The notes under the pieces are model-generated. The model was not told where the DNA came from. It searched no databases and saw nothing but the letters and a program-made list of their open reading frames with translations. A stretch of 43,364 nt of DNA from an uncultured Prevotellaceae bacterium (GTDB lineage Bacteria; Bacteroidota; Bacteroidia; Bacteroidales; Bacteroidaceae), in NCBI GenBank assembly GCA_900316685.1, contig ONDS01000009.1:184207-227570 (forward strand). The letters run 5' to 3'. A program made the translations under genes and the position numbers. Positions 1 through 9,324 of the stretch are shown here, one piece after another; positions within the stretch are counted from its first letter, which is position 1, and each line of letters starts with the position of its first letter.

Positions 1-51
1 ATTCCTAATTCTTTATCCTTCATCGCGAAGCGATAAATCACAATTGAAAGA

Positions 52-3051
52 TCAGAAGCGTCCGCCGCCGAAGCCGCCTCCGCCTCCGCCTCCGCGACGG
101 CCACCGCCGAAGCCACCCGGACGACCACCGCCGCCGCCAGGACGGCCACCGCCAAAGCCACCAGGACCGCCAGGACCGCCAGGACCGCCAGGACCAAACT
201 GACCACCGCCATTATCTTTCCCTCCGAAGAGATTGAATTTGTAAACGACATGGAGCATGAGGTAACTGTTGATGCTGTTGTATTCCGTATCCGAGCGCAT
301 CATCTCGTTGATGGTACGTGTGAAATTGCTCTGCTGGTGCAGTATATCGTAGAATTGGAGCATCACGCTCAGGTTGCCCTTCATGAAGGAATGGCTTACC
401 TGTGCATTCCATATCAATTCATTGGTGTTCATCGACGAATCGCTGTAGCCACGACGTGAGTTCTCGTGGATATCGGTGGACACCGACGTGCCCCAAGGCA
501 TGAACACATTGAAGTTGACGCCATAGGAGAAACGCCAGGTATCGAGATCGCTGTTGCTCTGCAATTGGTTGCGTGCATGGGTGTAATTGAGTTCACCATT
601 CAGGTCGACCTCGAACACACTGTTTCGGAAACTTGCCGACAGCCTTTCGCCCCATGTCGAAGTGCGCGTGGTGTTGCGTTCCGCTTCGAGATAGCCCACA
701 TAATGGTTATAGCCGAAGGTGGTGAAGGTATTGACATTCCAATAGCCGGTACTGTCGATGGCCGTGTTGAACATCAATCCCGCTTGCGAATTCCAGTTGC
801 CATTGATATTGGTAGGTTGCGTGGTTCGTCCGCCCGTCTGTGTGTCGTAGGTCACCTTGTTGCTGATGCTATTGCGCGTGGAGCTGAAGTTCACGTATGC
901 CATGATGGAGCGCTGGTGGTTGGTCATATAGGTATTGTAAAACGCCCTGAGGTTATGAGTGAACGAGGGTTTGAGTCCCGGGTTACCCTTCCTGATGTTC
1001 ATCGGGTCGGCATCGTCGGTGATGTCGAGCAGGTCGGTCATGCTTGGCTGGCTCGACTGTCCGCGATAGTTGATGCGCAGGTTGCTGAGTTTTGAGAATC
1101 TATACCTGAAGTTGATCATCGGCGACACATTGGTCACTGTGCGCACGGTATCGACATACTTGCCTTGGTAGTCCTGTACGAATTTGGAGCGTTGTGGCTG
1201 CACCATCACACCGGCGTTGAGTTGGAAATTGGGATGTATCCACCTGTAGGTGAGCTGTATTTCATGGATATAGTTCTTATACTCCGAAAATCGACTCAGG
1301 TCGGTGTCGATATAATCCTCCATCGGGCGTGTCAGTCTCGACAGATAAGGCTCCCACATGCGGTAGGCCGGGGTCAGCCCTTCGAAGAAAGCCCTCCCCA
1401 TATCGCTGAAGTCGTAGGTAGCCCTATCGCTTTTGTTGTAACGGTATTGGTACTTATAACTGAGCTGTAGGAACATGCTACGAGCGATAGGTTCCGAATA
1501 AGTCATCTGTACGGCGTAGCTCCAGTTCTTGGTAGGTGTCAAGTTATAACGGTTGGTCTGATAGGTGGAGTCCTGGCCGAGGTAGTTGAGTTTCTGGAAT
1601 AGATGCACATCGCTCACAGAGAGTTGTGTGTTGTCGTTGTCGCCATAGCTGAGGTCGGTGCGCAGTGTGATGTTTCGCCCACGATTATTCAGTTTCCTGT
1701 TCAACTGCAACATACCATTGGCCGATGTTTGCTCGCCATATGTGATACTGCCGTCGCTCATGTTGTTGATCATGGCCGTTTCTTCAGCCATTCGGGCTAT
1801 CTGCTCATCGCCGAGCGGATCGTCGCCATATTCATAGGGGTCGTCATTGTATTGTGCCGACCTGTTGATGCGAGTGCCATCGCTGGTGGAATAGGTGATG
1901 GATGGACGGAACATGATGTTGGTCATCGAATCGGGCATCCACTCCAGGCGCAGACGGCCGTCCCAGGAATTGTTACGCCCATAGCTCTGGTTCAAGGAGT
2001 TGGAGAACGACTTAACCCCCACGAAGTGTTCCGACGACTGTCGTGAGAGCACATCGCTGTTGCGGTGGTTCCACCTCACACTGGCATCCATCTTTAGCTT
2101 TTCCGAGCCGATGTAGTTGAAGTTCACGCCCAGCATCTTCGATGCGTTGAGTCCGTTCTGTCCGCCTCCGAAGCGTCCACCGCCGCCTCCGCCAGGAAAT
2201 CCCTGGTCGTTGGTGTTGTTGGCATTGCCGAAAAGCATCAGCCTTATTTTATCGTTGAAATAAGCAGCCATCAGTCGCTCGGCATAGCGTTCATGTGTAC
2301 CAATGCTCAGGTCAACATTGCCCGTAAAACCATGGTTCATTCCCGGCTTCAGTCTGAAGTCGAGCACCGTTTCCTCTTCACCGTCGTCGATGCCGGTCAC
2401 CCTGGCCAAGTCGCTCTTGTCGTCATACGCCTTGACCCTATCGACGATAGACGAGGGCAGGTTTTTCAGGGCTGTCTGAGTATCGCCGGTCATGAACTCC
2501 TTGCCATCGACCTTGATTTTCTTCACCTCCTTGCCATTGATGGTAATCTTGCCATCGCTGTCAACCTGCGCTCCCGGAAGCCGTTTCACCAGTTCCTCGA
2601 TGGCCGAGCCTTCGGGCGTGCGGTAGGCAGAAGCATTATATTCGAATGTATCCTCCTTGACCACCACCTTGGCAGCCTGTCCTGTGATGGTCGTGCCCTT
2701 CAGCATGATGGCATCCGACTGCATGATGACATTGCCCAGGTCGAGCACCTCCCCCTTCTTCACCGTCACGTTGGTAAGCAGGGGGATATATCCCACACTG
2801 GTCATGCGGACAATATATTGTCCTGCCGAATCGACCGGCAAGGAGAAGCGCCCTTCCTCGTCGCTGATGACACCCCCGACGAAGGTGCTGTCTTTACGCA
2901 ACAATTGGAGGGTCACTTGCATTACCCCTTCCTTGGTATCCCTATCGAGAATTATTCCTTTGACGTGTGCTTGGGAATCGTCTGTCTGTTGTGCATGTAG
3001 ATGCATAGCGCCCAAGCAAGCCAAAACTGCTAAGAACAGAAATCTTTTCAT
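52..3051 (-). CDS. Outer-membrane beta-barrel protein with carboxypeptidase-regulatory-like domain and Gly-rich tail
   Basis: A 999-residue outer-membrane protein of the TonB-receptor-like PF14905 (OMP_b-brl_3) type. I place the start at the ATG at 3051, which begins a clear signal peptide ending in HLHA before QQTDD; the GTG at 3069 would lie almost on the predicted transcription start. After the signal comes a CarboxypepD_reg-like beta domain (about residues 28-115, with motif GIILDRDTKEGV), then a plug-like segment (about 125-235) and a long aromatic-rich barrel. The last typical strand (HVVYKFNLF) is followed by about 57 residues made almost entirely of Gly, Pro, Arg and Phe. A second Gly-rich patch (GFPGGGGGGRFGGG) lies near residue 290. 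The ligand is unknown. It stands alone, divergent from aroB. The family is clear; the function is not. Confidence 0.85.
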   Translation of the reverse strand: MKRFLFLAVLACLGAMHLHAQQTDDSQAHVKGIILDRDTKEGVMQVTLQLLRKDSTFVGGVISDEEGRFSLPVDSAGQYIVRMTSVGYIPLLTNVTVKKGEVLDLGNVIMQSDAIMLKGTTITGQAAKVVVKEDTFEYNASAYRTPEGSAIEELVKRLPGAQVDSDGKITINGKEVKKIKVDGKEFMTGDTQTALKNLPSSIVDRVKAYDDKSDLARVTGIDDGEEETVLDFRLKPGMNHGFTGNVDLSIGTHERYAERLMAAYFNDKIRLMLFGNANNTNDQGFPGGGGGGRFGGGQNGLNASKMLGVNFNYIGSEKLKMDASVRWNHRNSDVLSRQSSEHFVGVKSFSNSLNQSYGRNNSWDGRLRLEWMPDSMTNIMFRPSITYSTSDGTRINRSAQYNDDPYEYGDDPLGDEQIARMAEETAMINNMSDGSITYGEQTSANGMLQLNRKLNNRGRNITLRTDLSYGDNDNTQLSVSDVHLFQKLNYLGQDSTYQTNRYNLTPTKNWSYAVQMTYSEPIARSMFLQLSYKYQYRYNKSDRATYDFSDMGRAFFEGLTPAYRMWEPYLSRLTRPMEDYIDTDLSRFSEYKNYIHEIQLTYRWIHPNFQLNAGVMVQPQRSKFVQDYQGKYVDTVRTVTNVSPMINFRYRFSKLSNLRINYRGQSSQPSMTDLLDITDDADPMNIRKGNPGLKPSFTHNLRAFYNTYMTNHQRSIMAYVNFSSTRNSISNKVTYDTQTGGRTTQPTNINGNWNSQAGLMFNTAIDSTGYWNVNTFTTFGYNHYVGYLEAERNTTRTSTWGERLSASFRNSVFEVDLNGELNYTHARNQLQSNSDLDTWRFSYGVNFNVFMPWGTSVSTDIHENSRRGYSDSSMNTNELIWNAQVSHSFMKGNLSVMLQFYDILHQQSNFTRTINEMMRSDTEYNSINSYLMLHVVYKFNLFGGKDNGGGQFGPGGPGGPGGPGGFGGGRPGGGGGRPGGFGGGRRGGGGGGGFGGGRF

Positions 3052-3079
3052 TGAAACAAACAATTTCACTTATGACGTA

Positions 3080-3087
3080 CAAAGGTA
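3080..3087 (-). promoter_or_regulatory. Candidate -7 box for the outer-membrane protein gene
   Basis: Read on the minus strand this is TACCTTTG, a full match to the Bacteroidetes -7 consensus TAnnTTTG. It sits 29 bp before the ATG at 3051, giving a predicted leader of roughly 20 nt. No convincing TTTG -33 box is visible about 20 bp upstream. Confidence 0.45.
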
Positions 3088-3212
3088 CAAAAAGTTTAAG
3101 TTGTTTTCCCATATTGCCATTTTTTTCACTTTCTTTAAAATAAATGGCTTTTTCTTGAATAGTTTTGTTCACTTTATCCATGAGAAATTGGAATATGTAA
3201 GATTTTTTGTAT

Positions 3213-3220
3213 TACCTTTG
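3213..3220 (+). promoter_or_regulatory. Candidate -7 box for aroB
   Basis: TACCTTTG matches the Bacteroidetes TAnnTTTG -7 consensus, with only a partial ATTG at 3187-3190 in the -33 position (22 bp spacer). It argues against translation from the in-frame TTG at 3207 and for a start at 3240 or 3294. Confidence 0.5.
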
Positions 3221-3239
3221 CGCTCGGAAAAGAAAAGCC

Positions 3240-4343
3240 ATGGCAATTATCGATTCCATGGTACCAACGATTTTAATCCACCAAGCATCCATCATGTTAG
3301 AGAATGTCATTATCACCCACCAACTGGAGAGAGACCTGACACAGGCCCTTGCGGAGATACAACCCGACAAATTGTTTGTGCTCACCGACGACAACACCCT
3401 TCAGGCATGTTATCCCATCCTAAGGTCGTGGAGTTGTCTGGCTGACGCCACGCCTATCAACATAGCCGCCGGCGACGACCACAAGGATATCGCTTCGCTG
3501 AGCACGGTATGGCAGGGTCTCAGCCGTGGGGGAGCTTCACGCCATTCCTGCCTCATCAACCTGGGTGGAGGCATGGTGACCGACCTTGGCGGTTTTGCGG
3601 CAGCCACCTTCAAGCGCGGCATCGCCTTCATCAATATCCCCACCACCCTGTTGTCGATGGTGGACGCCTCTGTGGGCGGCAAGACTGGAGTGAACTTCGA
3701 TGGGTTGAAAAACGAGATCGGCGTGTTCCGCGATGCCAACCGAGTGTTGCTCTCCACCCTTTTTCTCGGCACCCTCGACCAGGAGAACATCCGCAGCGGC
3801 TATGCCGAGATGCTCAAGCATGGATTGCTGAGCACCCAAGAGATGTGGAACGAACTGATGGACTTCCCCTTGGAAGCCCCCGACTACGGACTACTGCAGG
3901 ACATGATAGGCCGCTCGGTGGAGGTGAAGGCCGACATCGTGAGCGCCGACCCTCTGGAGCACGGCATCAGAAAGGCGTTGAACTTGGGTCATACCATCGG
4001 CCATGCCTTTGAATCGTGGGCCATGCACCGCAAGACACCCATCCTGCACGGCTATGCCGTGGCCTTCGGCTTGGTGGCCGAACTATATCTCAGCACGGTG
4101 AAGTGCGGATTCCCCACCACCCTGCTCCACCAAGCCACCCGCTACATCCGCGACTATTATGGCACCTTGGCCATTACCTGCAAGGATTATCCCACGCTGC
4201 TGGAACTGATGACTCATGACAAGAAGAACCAAGGAGGACGCATCAATTTCACTCTACTCCGCGAAATCGGCGACATCCAAATCAACCAATACGCTACCAA
4301 CGAGGAAATAGAAGAAGCACTGGATTTCCTAAGGGAATGTTGA
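3240..4343 (+). CDS. aroB: 3-dehydroquinate synthase
   Basis: Converts DAHP to 3-dehydroquinate, the second step of the shikimate pathway, in the cytoplasm using NAD and a divalent metal. The family is shown by the NAD-binding stretch LGGGMVTDLGGF, the following IPTTLLSMVDASVGGKTGVN and the metal-binding motif NLGHTIGHAFE. Length from the chosen ATG is 367 residues, normal for the family. The start is uncertain: an in-frame TTG at 3207 lies inside the promoter, the ATG at 3240 follows a -7 box by about 20 bp, and the ATG at 3294 (MLENVIITHQ) would begin close to where many AroB proteins begin. The 3' end overlaps the end of convergent menE by 15 bp, so there is no room for a terminator between them. 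Confidence 0.93.
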   Translation: MAIIDSMVPTILIHQASIMLENVIITHQLERDLTQALAEIQPDKLFVLTDDNTLQACYPILRSWSCLADATPINIAAGDDHKDIASLSTVWQGLSRGGASRHSCLINLGGGMVTDLGGFAAATFKRGIAFINIPTTLLSMVDASVGGKTGVNFDGLKNEIGVFRDANRVLLSTLFLGTLDQENIRSGYAEMLKHGLLSTQEMWNELMDFPLEAPDYGLLQDMIGRSVEVKADIVSADPLEHGIRKALNLGHTIGHAFESWAMHRKTPILHGYAVAFGLVAELYLSTVKCGFPTTLLHQATRYIRDYYGTLAITCKDYPTLLELMTHDKKNQGGRINFTLLREIGDIQINQYATNEEIEEALDFLREC

Positions 4344-5336
4344 ATTTTGAGGCAACATTCTTTTCACCTTTCCCGTCGGGGTCATCGGCAAATGGGCTAC
4401 AAACACCGCCTTGCGAGGAACCCAATATGGTGGAAGGACATCCTTGAAATGGTCTTGTTGGCGTAGCAGCCATAGGTCGGGATCGTCAGAGGAAGGTGTT
4501 TCCACCACGATAGTCACCACCTGACCATAGACGGCATCGGGCGATGCCGTAATAAAATAAGGAGCACCGACACGATCGCCCAACAACCGCTCCACTTCTT
4601 CGGCCTGCACCTTGATACCCCCAGTACATATCACATTGTCGATACGTCCCAACACCCTGAACTGCCGACCGTCGGGATGCATTTCCCCCAAGTCGTTGGT
4701 CAGCAAACGCTCGCCGCATACCGCTGGGGCATCGATAACGATACGACTATCGGCATCGAGCGACAGTTGCACCCCCTCGAAAGGGGTATACCACGGCGAG
4801 GCATCAGGACCGCTCAAGCGCCGCAATGCCACATGCGAAAGGGTTTCGGTCATCCCATAGGTACTATATACGGCATGGGGGAAGGTGCGCAGCTGTCGTG
4901 CCAAGGCCTCGTCGACGGCGCCACCACCTATAATCAGCCGTCGGATGGCCTTGAGTGCCTCCGCCTCTTCAGGCGTTTCCAAGGATCGAACCACCTGCAT
5001 GGGAATCATCGCCGCAAAATCCACCGCCATCGCCATAGGATAACGCTGTTTCAGGACTTTCAACGGATGGCTATCGGGTGGTATGTCGAGCAGTCTGAGT
5101 CCACTTTCCAGCGCCCTCACCACCATCATCTTACCTGCAATGAAGTCGAGAGGCAAGCAAAGCAAGGCCGTATCCCCCGGTTGCAGTTGCAAGAATCGGC
5201 AGGTGAGACGTGCACTGGCTCTCATCCGCTGTTTCTCCACCCACAGGGGTTTGGGTTCGCCCGTGCTCCCGCTGGTATGAACGAGCAACCGCGGATTGGC
5301 ATCATTCCACTGCATCAAGAAATCATCAATCGACAT
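4329..5336 (-). CDS. menE: o-Succinylbenzoate-CoA ligase (short Bacteroidetes form)
   Basis: An ANL-superfamily adenylating enzyme that activates o-succinylbenzoate with ATP and CoA in menaquinone synthesis. Visible signatures are the phosphate loop TSGSTGEPK (residues 21-29), YGMTETLSH, the hinge region LGRIDNVICTGG and the C-terminal catalytic lysine in MTPTGKVKR. It lacks the N-terminal third of a full ANL enzyme, as is usual for MenE of this phylum. Three ATGs are stacked at 5342, 5339 and 5336. I chose 5336 because a GGGAGG purine run then sits about six bases upstream. It overlaps the last codons of menC, so the two are probably co-translated; menF, menD and menB are not in the window. 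Confidence 0.88.
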   Translation of the reverse strand: MSIDDFLMQWNDANPRLLVHTSGSTGEPKPLWVEKQRMRASARLTCRFLQLQPGDTALLCLPLDFIAGKMMVVRALESGLRLLDIPPDSHPLKVLKQRYPMAMAVDFAAMIPMQVVRSLETPEEAEALKAIRRLIIGGGAVDEALARQLRTFPHAVYSTYGMTETLSHVALRRLSGPDASPWYTPFEGVQLSLDADSRIVIDAPAVCGERLLTNDLGEMHPDGRQFRVLGRIDNVICTGGIKVQAEEVERLLGDRVGAPYFITASPDAVYGQVVTIVVETPSSDDPDLWLLRQQDHFKDVLPPYWVPRKAVFVAHLPMTPTGKVKRMLPQNSTFP

Positions 5337-6360
5337 CATCATCCCTCCCAAACCACATCTTGTCGCCCACCAGACGAAGGGGTGCGAAAACATTATCGGT
5401 AAAGAGCTGGCCTGTGCCCAACCCCTGGGGCATGGCGACATCCGGCCCGTAGAGATGGGCGGCGAGATGAGCCACGGCATTCAGTCCGATATTACATTCC
5501 AAGGCACTGGTCATCCACGAGCCAACACCCCTTTTGTCAGCCATATCCACCCACTCGGCGCAACCAGTCATGCCCCCATGCAGCGATGGTTTGAGGATGA
5601 TATATTGCGGACGGATGGTGTCGAGCAGCTCCTCTTTCTCCGTCGGCATATTCACCCCGATGAGTTCCTCGTCGAGAGCGATGGGCAGGGGCGTGTTCCT
5701 ACAGAGTCGCGCCATGTTCTGCCATTGCCGTTGACGAATGGGTTGTTCGATGGAGTGGATATCGTAACGGGCCAATTGTTCCAACCTATGGGGAGCCTCC
5801 TCGGGAGAGAAAGCGCCATTGGCATCCACCCTCAGCTCAACGTATTCCTTGGAATAGCGCTGCCGCAGTTGGCGGATGAGCGACAGTTCCTCGTCGAAGT
5901 CGATGGCACCGATCTTCAGTTTCACGCAACGATATCCGCCGCTCAGTTTCTCTTCCATACGCCGTTTCATCTCCTCGAACGAGCCCATCCACACCAATCC
6001 GTTGATGGGAATTCCCACCTTGCCTTGCGAGAAAGGAGTGTCGAAGAGTGCCCACGATTGGCGTTTCAGGTTCAGCATGGCCGTTTCCAGCCCGAAGAGT
6101 ATGGAGGGATAAGGACGCAATGGTTCCACGGCCACCTCGCCCATCGATTGTAGACTGCGGCAAGCCTTCTGCAAAACCGCTTCATAATCGTGAACATCGT
6201 CGCAAGACAGTTGTGGCAGTGGAGCGCACTCCCCCCGCCCTTCATGTCCCTGCTCATCGGTCAGTGTCACCAACCATGAAGTACGGGTAGTATAGCTTCC
6301 CCTGGACGTCCCGGCCTTGAACCGGAAGTGGAATATCCGTTTTTCTATTGTAGCTTCCAT
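5326..6360 (-). CDS. menC: o-Succinylbenzoate synthase
   Basis: An enolase-superfamily enzyme that dehydrates SHCHC to o-succinylbenzoate in menaquinone synthesis. The N-terminal FRFKAGTSRGSY is the typical MenC capping-domain start. Barrel signatures follow in order: the lysine pair in VKLKIG, VDANGAF, IEQPI, ALDEEL and the final ILKPSLHGG. The ATG at 6360 gives 344 residues, normal length; the reading frame stays open further upstream but has no family similarity there. The next gene, menE, starts before this one ends. A -7 box only 8 bp upstream of the ATG implies a very short or absent leader. Confidence 0.92.
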   Translation of the reverse strand: MEATIEKRIFHFRFKAGTSRGSYTTRTSWLVTLTDEQGHEGRGECAPLPQLSCDDVHDYEAVLQKACRSLQSMGEVAVEPLRPYPSILFGLETAMLNLKRQSWALFDTPFSQGKVGIPINGLVWMGSFEEMKRRMEEKLSGGYRCVKLKIGAIDFDEELSLIRQLRQRYSKEYVELRVDANGAFSPEEAPHRLEQLARYDIHSIEQPIRQRQWQNMARLCRNTPLPIALDEELIGVNMPTEKEELLDTIRPQYIILKPSLHGGMTGCAEWVDMADKRGVGSWMTSALECNIGLNAVAHLAAHLYGPDVAMPQGLGTGQLFTDNVFAPLRLVGDKMWFGRDDDVD

Positions 6361-6367
6361 TAAAGTG

Positions 6368-6375
6368 CAAAGATA
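6368..6375 (-). promoter_or_regulatory. Candidate -7 box for menCE
   Basis: Minus-strand TATCTTTG matches TAnnTTTG. Transcription would be expected to begin about 7 bp downstream, essentially at the menC ATG (6360), which predicts a leaderless or nearly leaderless transcript. No clear -33 box is visible. Confidence 0.4.
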
Positions 6376-6570
6376 GTGTTTTTTTCCATAACCGCTATCG
6401 AGAATGGCGAAAAACGACAGCTGACACGACAGAAAGCCGAGGTGCCATGGCGATTTGTCGCACAAACGGATGGAGTGTCGCAACAACACCGAAAAACATT
6501 CGTCGTATGTATCATTAATATACATCAAAAGATGTAACTTTGCGCCGCCCCCAAAAAGGAGTAAAAATAA

Positions 6571-6602
6571 TTTGCGAAAAATAATATTTTTTCATATATT
6601 TG
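6571..6602 (+). promoter_or_regulatory. Promoter of the susC-susD-radical SAM operon
   Basis: A TTTG at 6571-6574 and TATATTTG at 6595-6602 are separated by 20 bp, a complete match to the Bacteroidetes -33/-7 arrangement. The predicted transcription start lies near 6609, leaving about 16 nt before the ATG at 6625. A second -7-like TAACTTTG at 6535-6542 has no -33 partner and would give a leader of about 75 nt. Confidence 0.6.
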
Positions 6603-6624
6603 TGGCCTAAACCCGATTTCCTTC

Positions 6625-9324
6625 ATGAAAAAAATTACCTTTACTTATCTTGCAAAGACTGTGTTCGCGTCTTTGACGTTACTATTTCCCTTGACCGGAA
6701 ATGCACAAAACCCGCAACGTCCATCCGTGGTCGACAGTCTGAACGCTGAGCGCATGATCGTCAATGGTTCCGTAGATAAGGTGACGGAAGACCGTATGAA
6801 CAAAGGTCTGGTCACCAACTCACTCTCGGCCCTGAGCGGTCAGGCGGCAGGTGTGACCGTATCGAATGCCGACAACCGCATGGCCATGCTGTCGAGCGTA
6901 CGTGTGCGAGGCACCACGTCGCTCACCGGTGGCAACGACCCGTTGGTGGTGATTGATGGTGTGACAGCCGATTTGGCCGTACTGTTGAGCATCTATCCTG
7001 CCGACATCGAAAGCTTCACCATTCTCAAGAATGCCGCCGAAACCGCCCAGTATGGTTCGCGCGGTGCATCGGGTGTCATTCAGGTGAAGACGAAGACGGG
7101 GCACGGCGGGCAATTCCATATCTCCTACGACGGCAATATCGCCCTGCAGTCAGTATATAAGCATATAGACATGCTTCGGCGAAGTGAATATATCAGCACG
7201 GCACAGAAATTGGGTCTTTCCTATAACGACGGCGGTTTCGACACCGACTTTGCCGACGCCATCACACGCACGGGCATCGTGCAAAACCACCATGTGGCCT
7301 TCAGTGGCGGCACCGACCGTTCCAACTATCGTGCTTCGTTGGGTATGATGGACCAGAACACCGTCATCCGCAACATCGAGTTCAGCAATTTCGTAGCCAA
7401 ACTCGACCTTCATCAGAAAGCCTTCGACGACCACCTGACCATAGACTTCGGAGTGTTCGGCTCCACCCAACGCAATAAATCCATCTACGATGAATGGGAA
7501 CTGTTCTATTCGGCTTCGGCCATGAATCCCACCTTTTATGGGGGAATGACCGACGGGGCATACAAGAAGAACAGCACGGCATTGTGGGTGAACAACCCCT
7601 TCGCCCTTTTGGAGAAGAAAGACCACGACAAGGTGCTTTCCTTCAACTCCCACCTCCAACTGGCCTTCGATATCCTGCCGGGCCTGAAAGCCACGCTCTT
7701 CGGTTCCTATTCGTTCAACTCGACAGAGAACAGACAATATATGCCCACATGGGTATGGGCCCAGGGACAAGCCTATCGCAGCGAGAATAAGTCGGAAGAC
7801 TGGTTGGCCAACTTCACACTCAACTATTCCCACACCTGGGGCATACACCATCTCGACCTGACAGGTCTGTTTGAATACCAAGAAAGCAACAGTTCCGGAT
7901 TCTACACCACGGTGAAAGGCTTCACCACCAACGCTTTCGGCTACGACAACCTGCTGGCGGGTTCCCTGCGCCCCTACGGCGGCACTGGTTCGAGTTACGA
8001 GCGTCCGACACTCATCTCCTTTCTGGGCGGTGCCAAATACACCATACTCGACCGTTACACCCTCAGTCTGAACGCCCGCTACGACGGTTCGTCGATGCTT
8101 GGCAAGAACGACCGTTGGGGATTGTTCCCCTCCATCTCCGGCGAATGGAACGTCAAGAAAGAGCCGTTCATGGCCGATGTGCATTGGCTCACCCAGTTGA
8201 AGTTCCGCACCGGCTACGGTATATCGGGCAACCTGGGCGGTATCAGTTCCTTCAACTCGCTCCAGTTGTTCAAGCCCACCGGACTGGTGCCCATCGGTGA
8301 GACGACGGTGGTGGCATTGGGATACGCCCAAAACGCCAACCCCGACCTGAAGTGGGAAACCCGCTCGTCGTTTAACGTGGGTGTCGACCTGGGTGTATGG
8401 GACAACCGATTGGTGATGACCGCCGAGTATTATTACTCCAAGACGCGCGACATGTTGTATCTCTACGACGTGAGCGTGCCTCCCTTCGCCTACGACAAGC
8501 TGTTGGCCAACCTCGGTTCGATGAGCAACAGCGGTTTTGAGATTGGCCTGGGTGTCACGCCCATTGAGACGAAAGACATGCAGCTGAACATCAACATGAA
8601 CATGTCGTGGCAACGCAACAAACTCATCTCCCTCTCAGGCTACCACCGAGGACAATACATCACCGCCAAGAGCACGAGCGGTATAGGCAGCCTGTATGGA
8701 GCCGGCTTCCACGGCAACAGCGACGTGGTGTTTCAGATTGTGGGCCAACCCCTCGGCGTGTTCTACCTACCCCATTGCAAAGGCTTGAAAGAATATGCCG
8801 ACGGTGGTTACTACTACGACCTGGAGGATGTAGACGCCGACGGCAACGCCGAGAAACACATCTGCGGACAAGCCACCCCCAAGATGACCTTGGGTTCCAA
8901 CATCAGTTTCCGCTATAAGAACATCGACATCTCGCTACAGATGAACGGAGCCTTCGGCCATAAGATATACAACGGCACCGCCAACACCTACATGAACATG
9001 GGTAGCTTCCCCAGCTACAATGTGATGAAGGGTGCTCCCGAAAAAGACATCTACGACCAGACACCCTCTGACTATTGGCTCGAAAGCGGCAATTACCTCC
9101 ATTTCGACTACCTCACGCTGGGCTACAACGTACCCCTGCGTTCCCGCTATGTAAGTGCGTTGAGAGTGTCGTTGAGTGTCAACAACTTAGGAACCATCAC
9201 CAGTTACAGCGGTCTGACCCCGATGATCAACAGTTCTGTGGTGAACAATACGCTCGGCATCGACGATAAGCGCACCTATCCCCTGTACCGATCCTACAGC
9301 ATGGGCGTCAGCATCAGTTTCTAA
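6625..9324 (+). CDS. SusC/RagA-family TonB-dependent transporter, short form
   Basis: An outer-membrane TonB-dependent transporter that would import an oligosaccharide or peptide with its SusD partner. A signal peptide (about 27 residues, ending GNA before QNPQ) is followed almost directly by the SusC plug: LSGQAAGVTV, SSVRVRGTTSL, DPLVVIDGV, IESFTILKNAAETAQYG and GASGVIQVKTK, roughly residues 60-155. The rest is a 22-strand-type barrel ending SMGVSISF with a terminal Phe. At 899 residues it is shorter than the usual 1000-1100 because it lacks the N-terminal carboxypeptidase-like domain. It is the first gene of an operon with the SusD protein and a radical SAM enzyme; no glycoside hydrolase or regulator is next to it, so the substrate cannot be read from context. 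Confidence 0.93.
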   Translation: MKKITFTYLAKTVFASLTLLFPLTGNAQNPQRPSVVDSLNAERMIVNGSVDKVTEDRMNKGLVTNSLSALSGQAAGVTVSNADNRMAMLSSVRVRGTTSLTGGNDPLVVIDGVTADLAVLLSIYPADIESFTILKNAAETAQYGSRGASGVIQVKTKTGHGGQFHISYDGNIALQSVYKHIDMLRRSEYISTAQKLGLSYNDGGFDTDFADAITRTGIVQNHHVAFSGGTDRSNYRASLGMMDQNTVIRNIEFSNFVAKLDLHQKAFDDHLTIDFGVFGSTQRNKSIYDEWELFYSASAMNPTFYGGMTDGAYKKNSTALWVNNPFALLEKKDHDKVLSFNSHLQLAFDILPGLKATLFGSYSFNSTENRQYMPTWVWAQGQAYRSENKSEDWLANFTLNYSHTWGIHHLDLTGLFEYQESNSSGFYTTVKGFTTNAFGYDNLLAGSLRPYGGTGSSYERPTLISFLGGAKYTILDRYTLSLNARYDGSSMLGKNDRWGLFPSISGEWNVKKEPFMADVHWLTQLKFRTGYGISGNLGGISSFNSLQLFKPTGLVPIGETTVVALGYAQNANPDLKWETRSSFNVGVDLGVWDNRLVMTAEYYYSKTRDMLYLYDVSVPPFAYDKLLANLGSMSNSGFEIGLGVTPIETKDMQLNINMNMSWQRNKLISLSGYHRGQYITAKSTSGIGSLYGAGFHGNSDVVFQIVGQPLGVFYLPHCKGLKEYADGGYYYDLEDVDADGNAEKHICGQATPKMTLGSNISFRYKNIDISLQMNGAFGHKIYNGTANTYMNMGSFPSYNVMKGAPEKDIYDQTPSDYWLESGNYLHFDYLTLGYNVPLRSRYVSALRVSLSVNNLGTITSYSGLTPMINSSVVNNTLGIDDKRTYPLYRSYSMGVSISF

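Noticed and set aside
1-51. Possible terminator or gene at the left edge
   Set aside because: Too short; no hairpin or coding frame could be supported.
466-3445. Long plus-strand open frames opposite the outer-membrane protein gene
   Set aside because: They lack family sequence and ribosome-binding sites and lie in frames opposite a strong coding gene.
7150-8613. A 487-codon minus-strand open frame opposite the susC gene
   Set aside because: It is low in recognised motifs and lies opposite a clear SusC; it is a shadow of the GC-rich coding strand.
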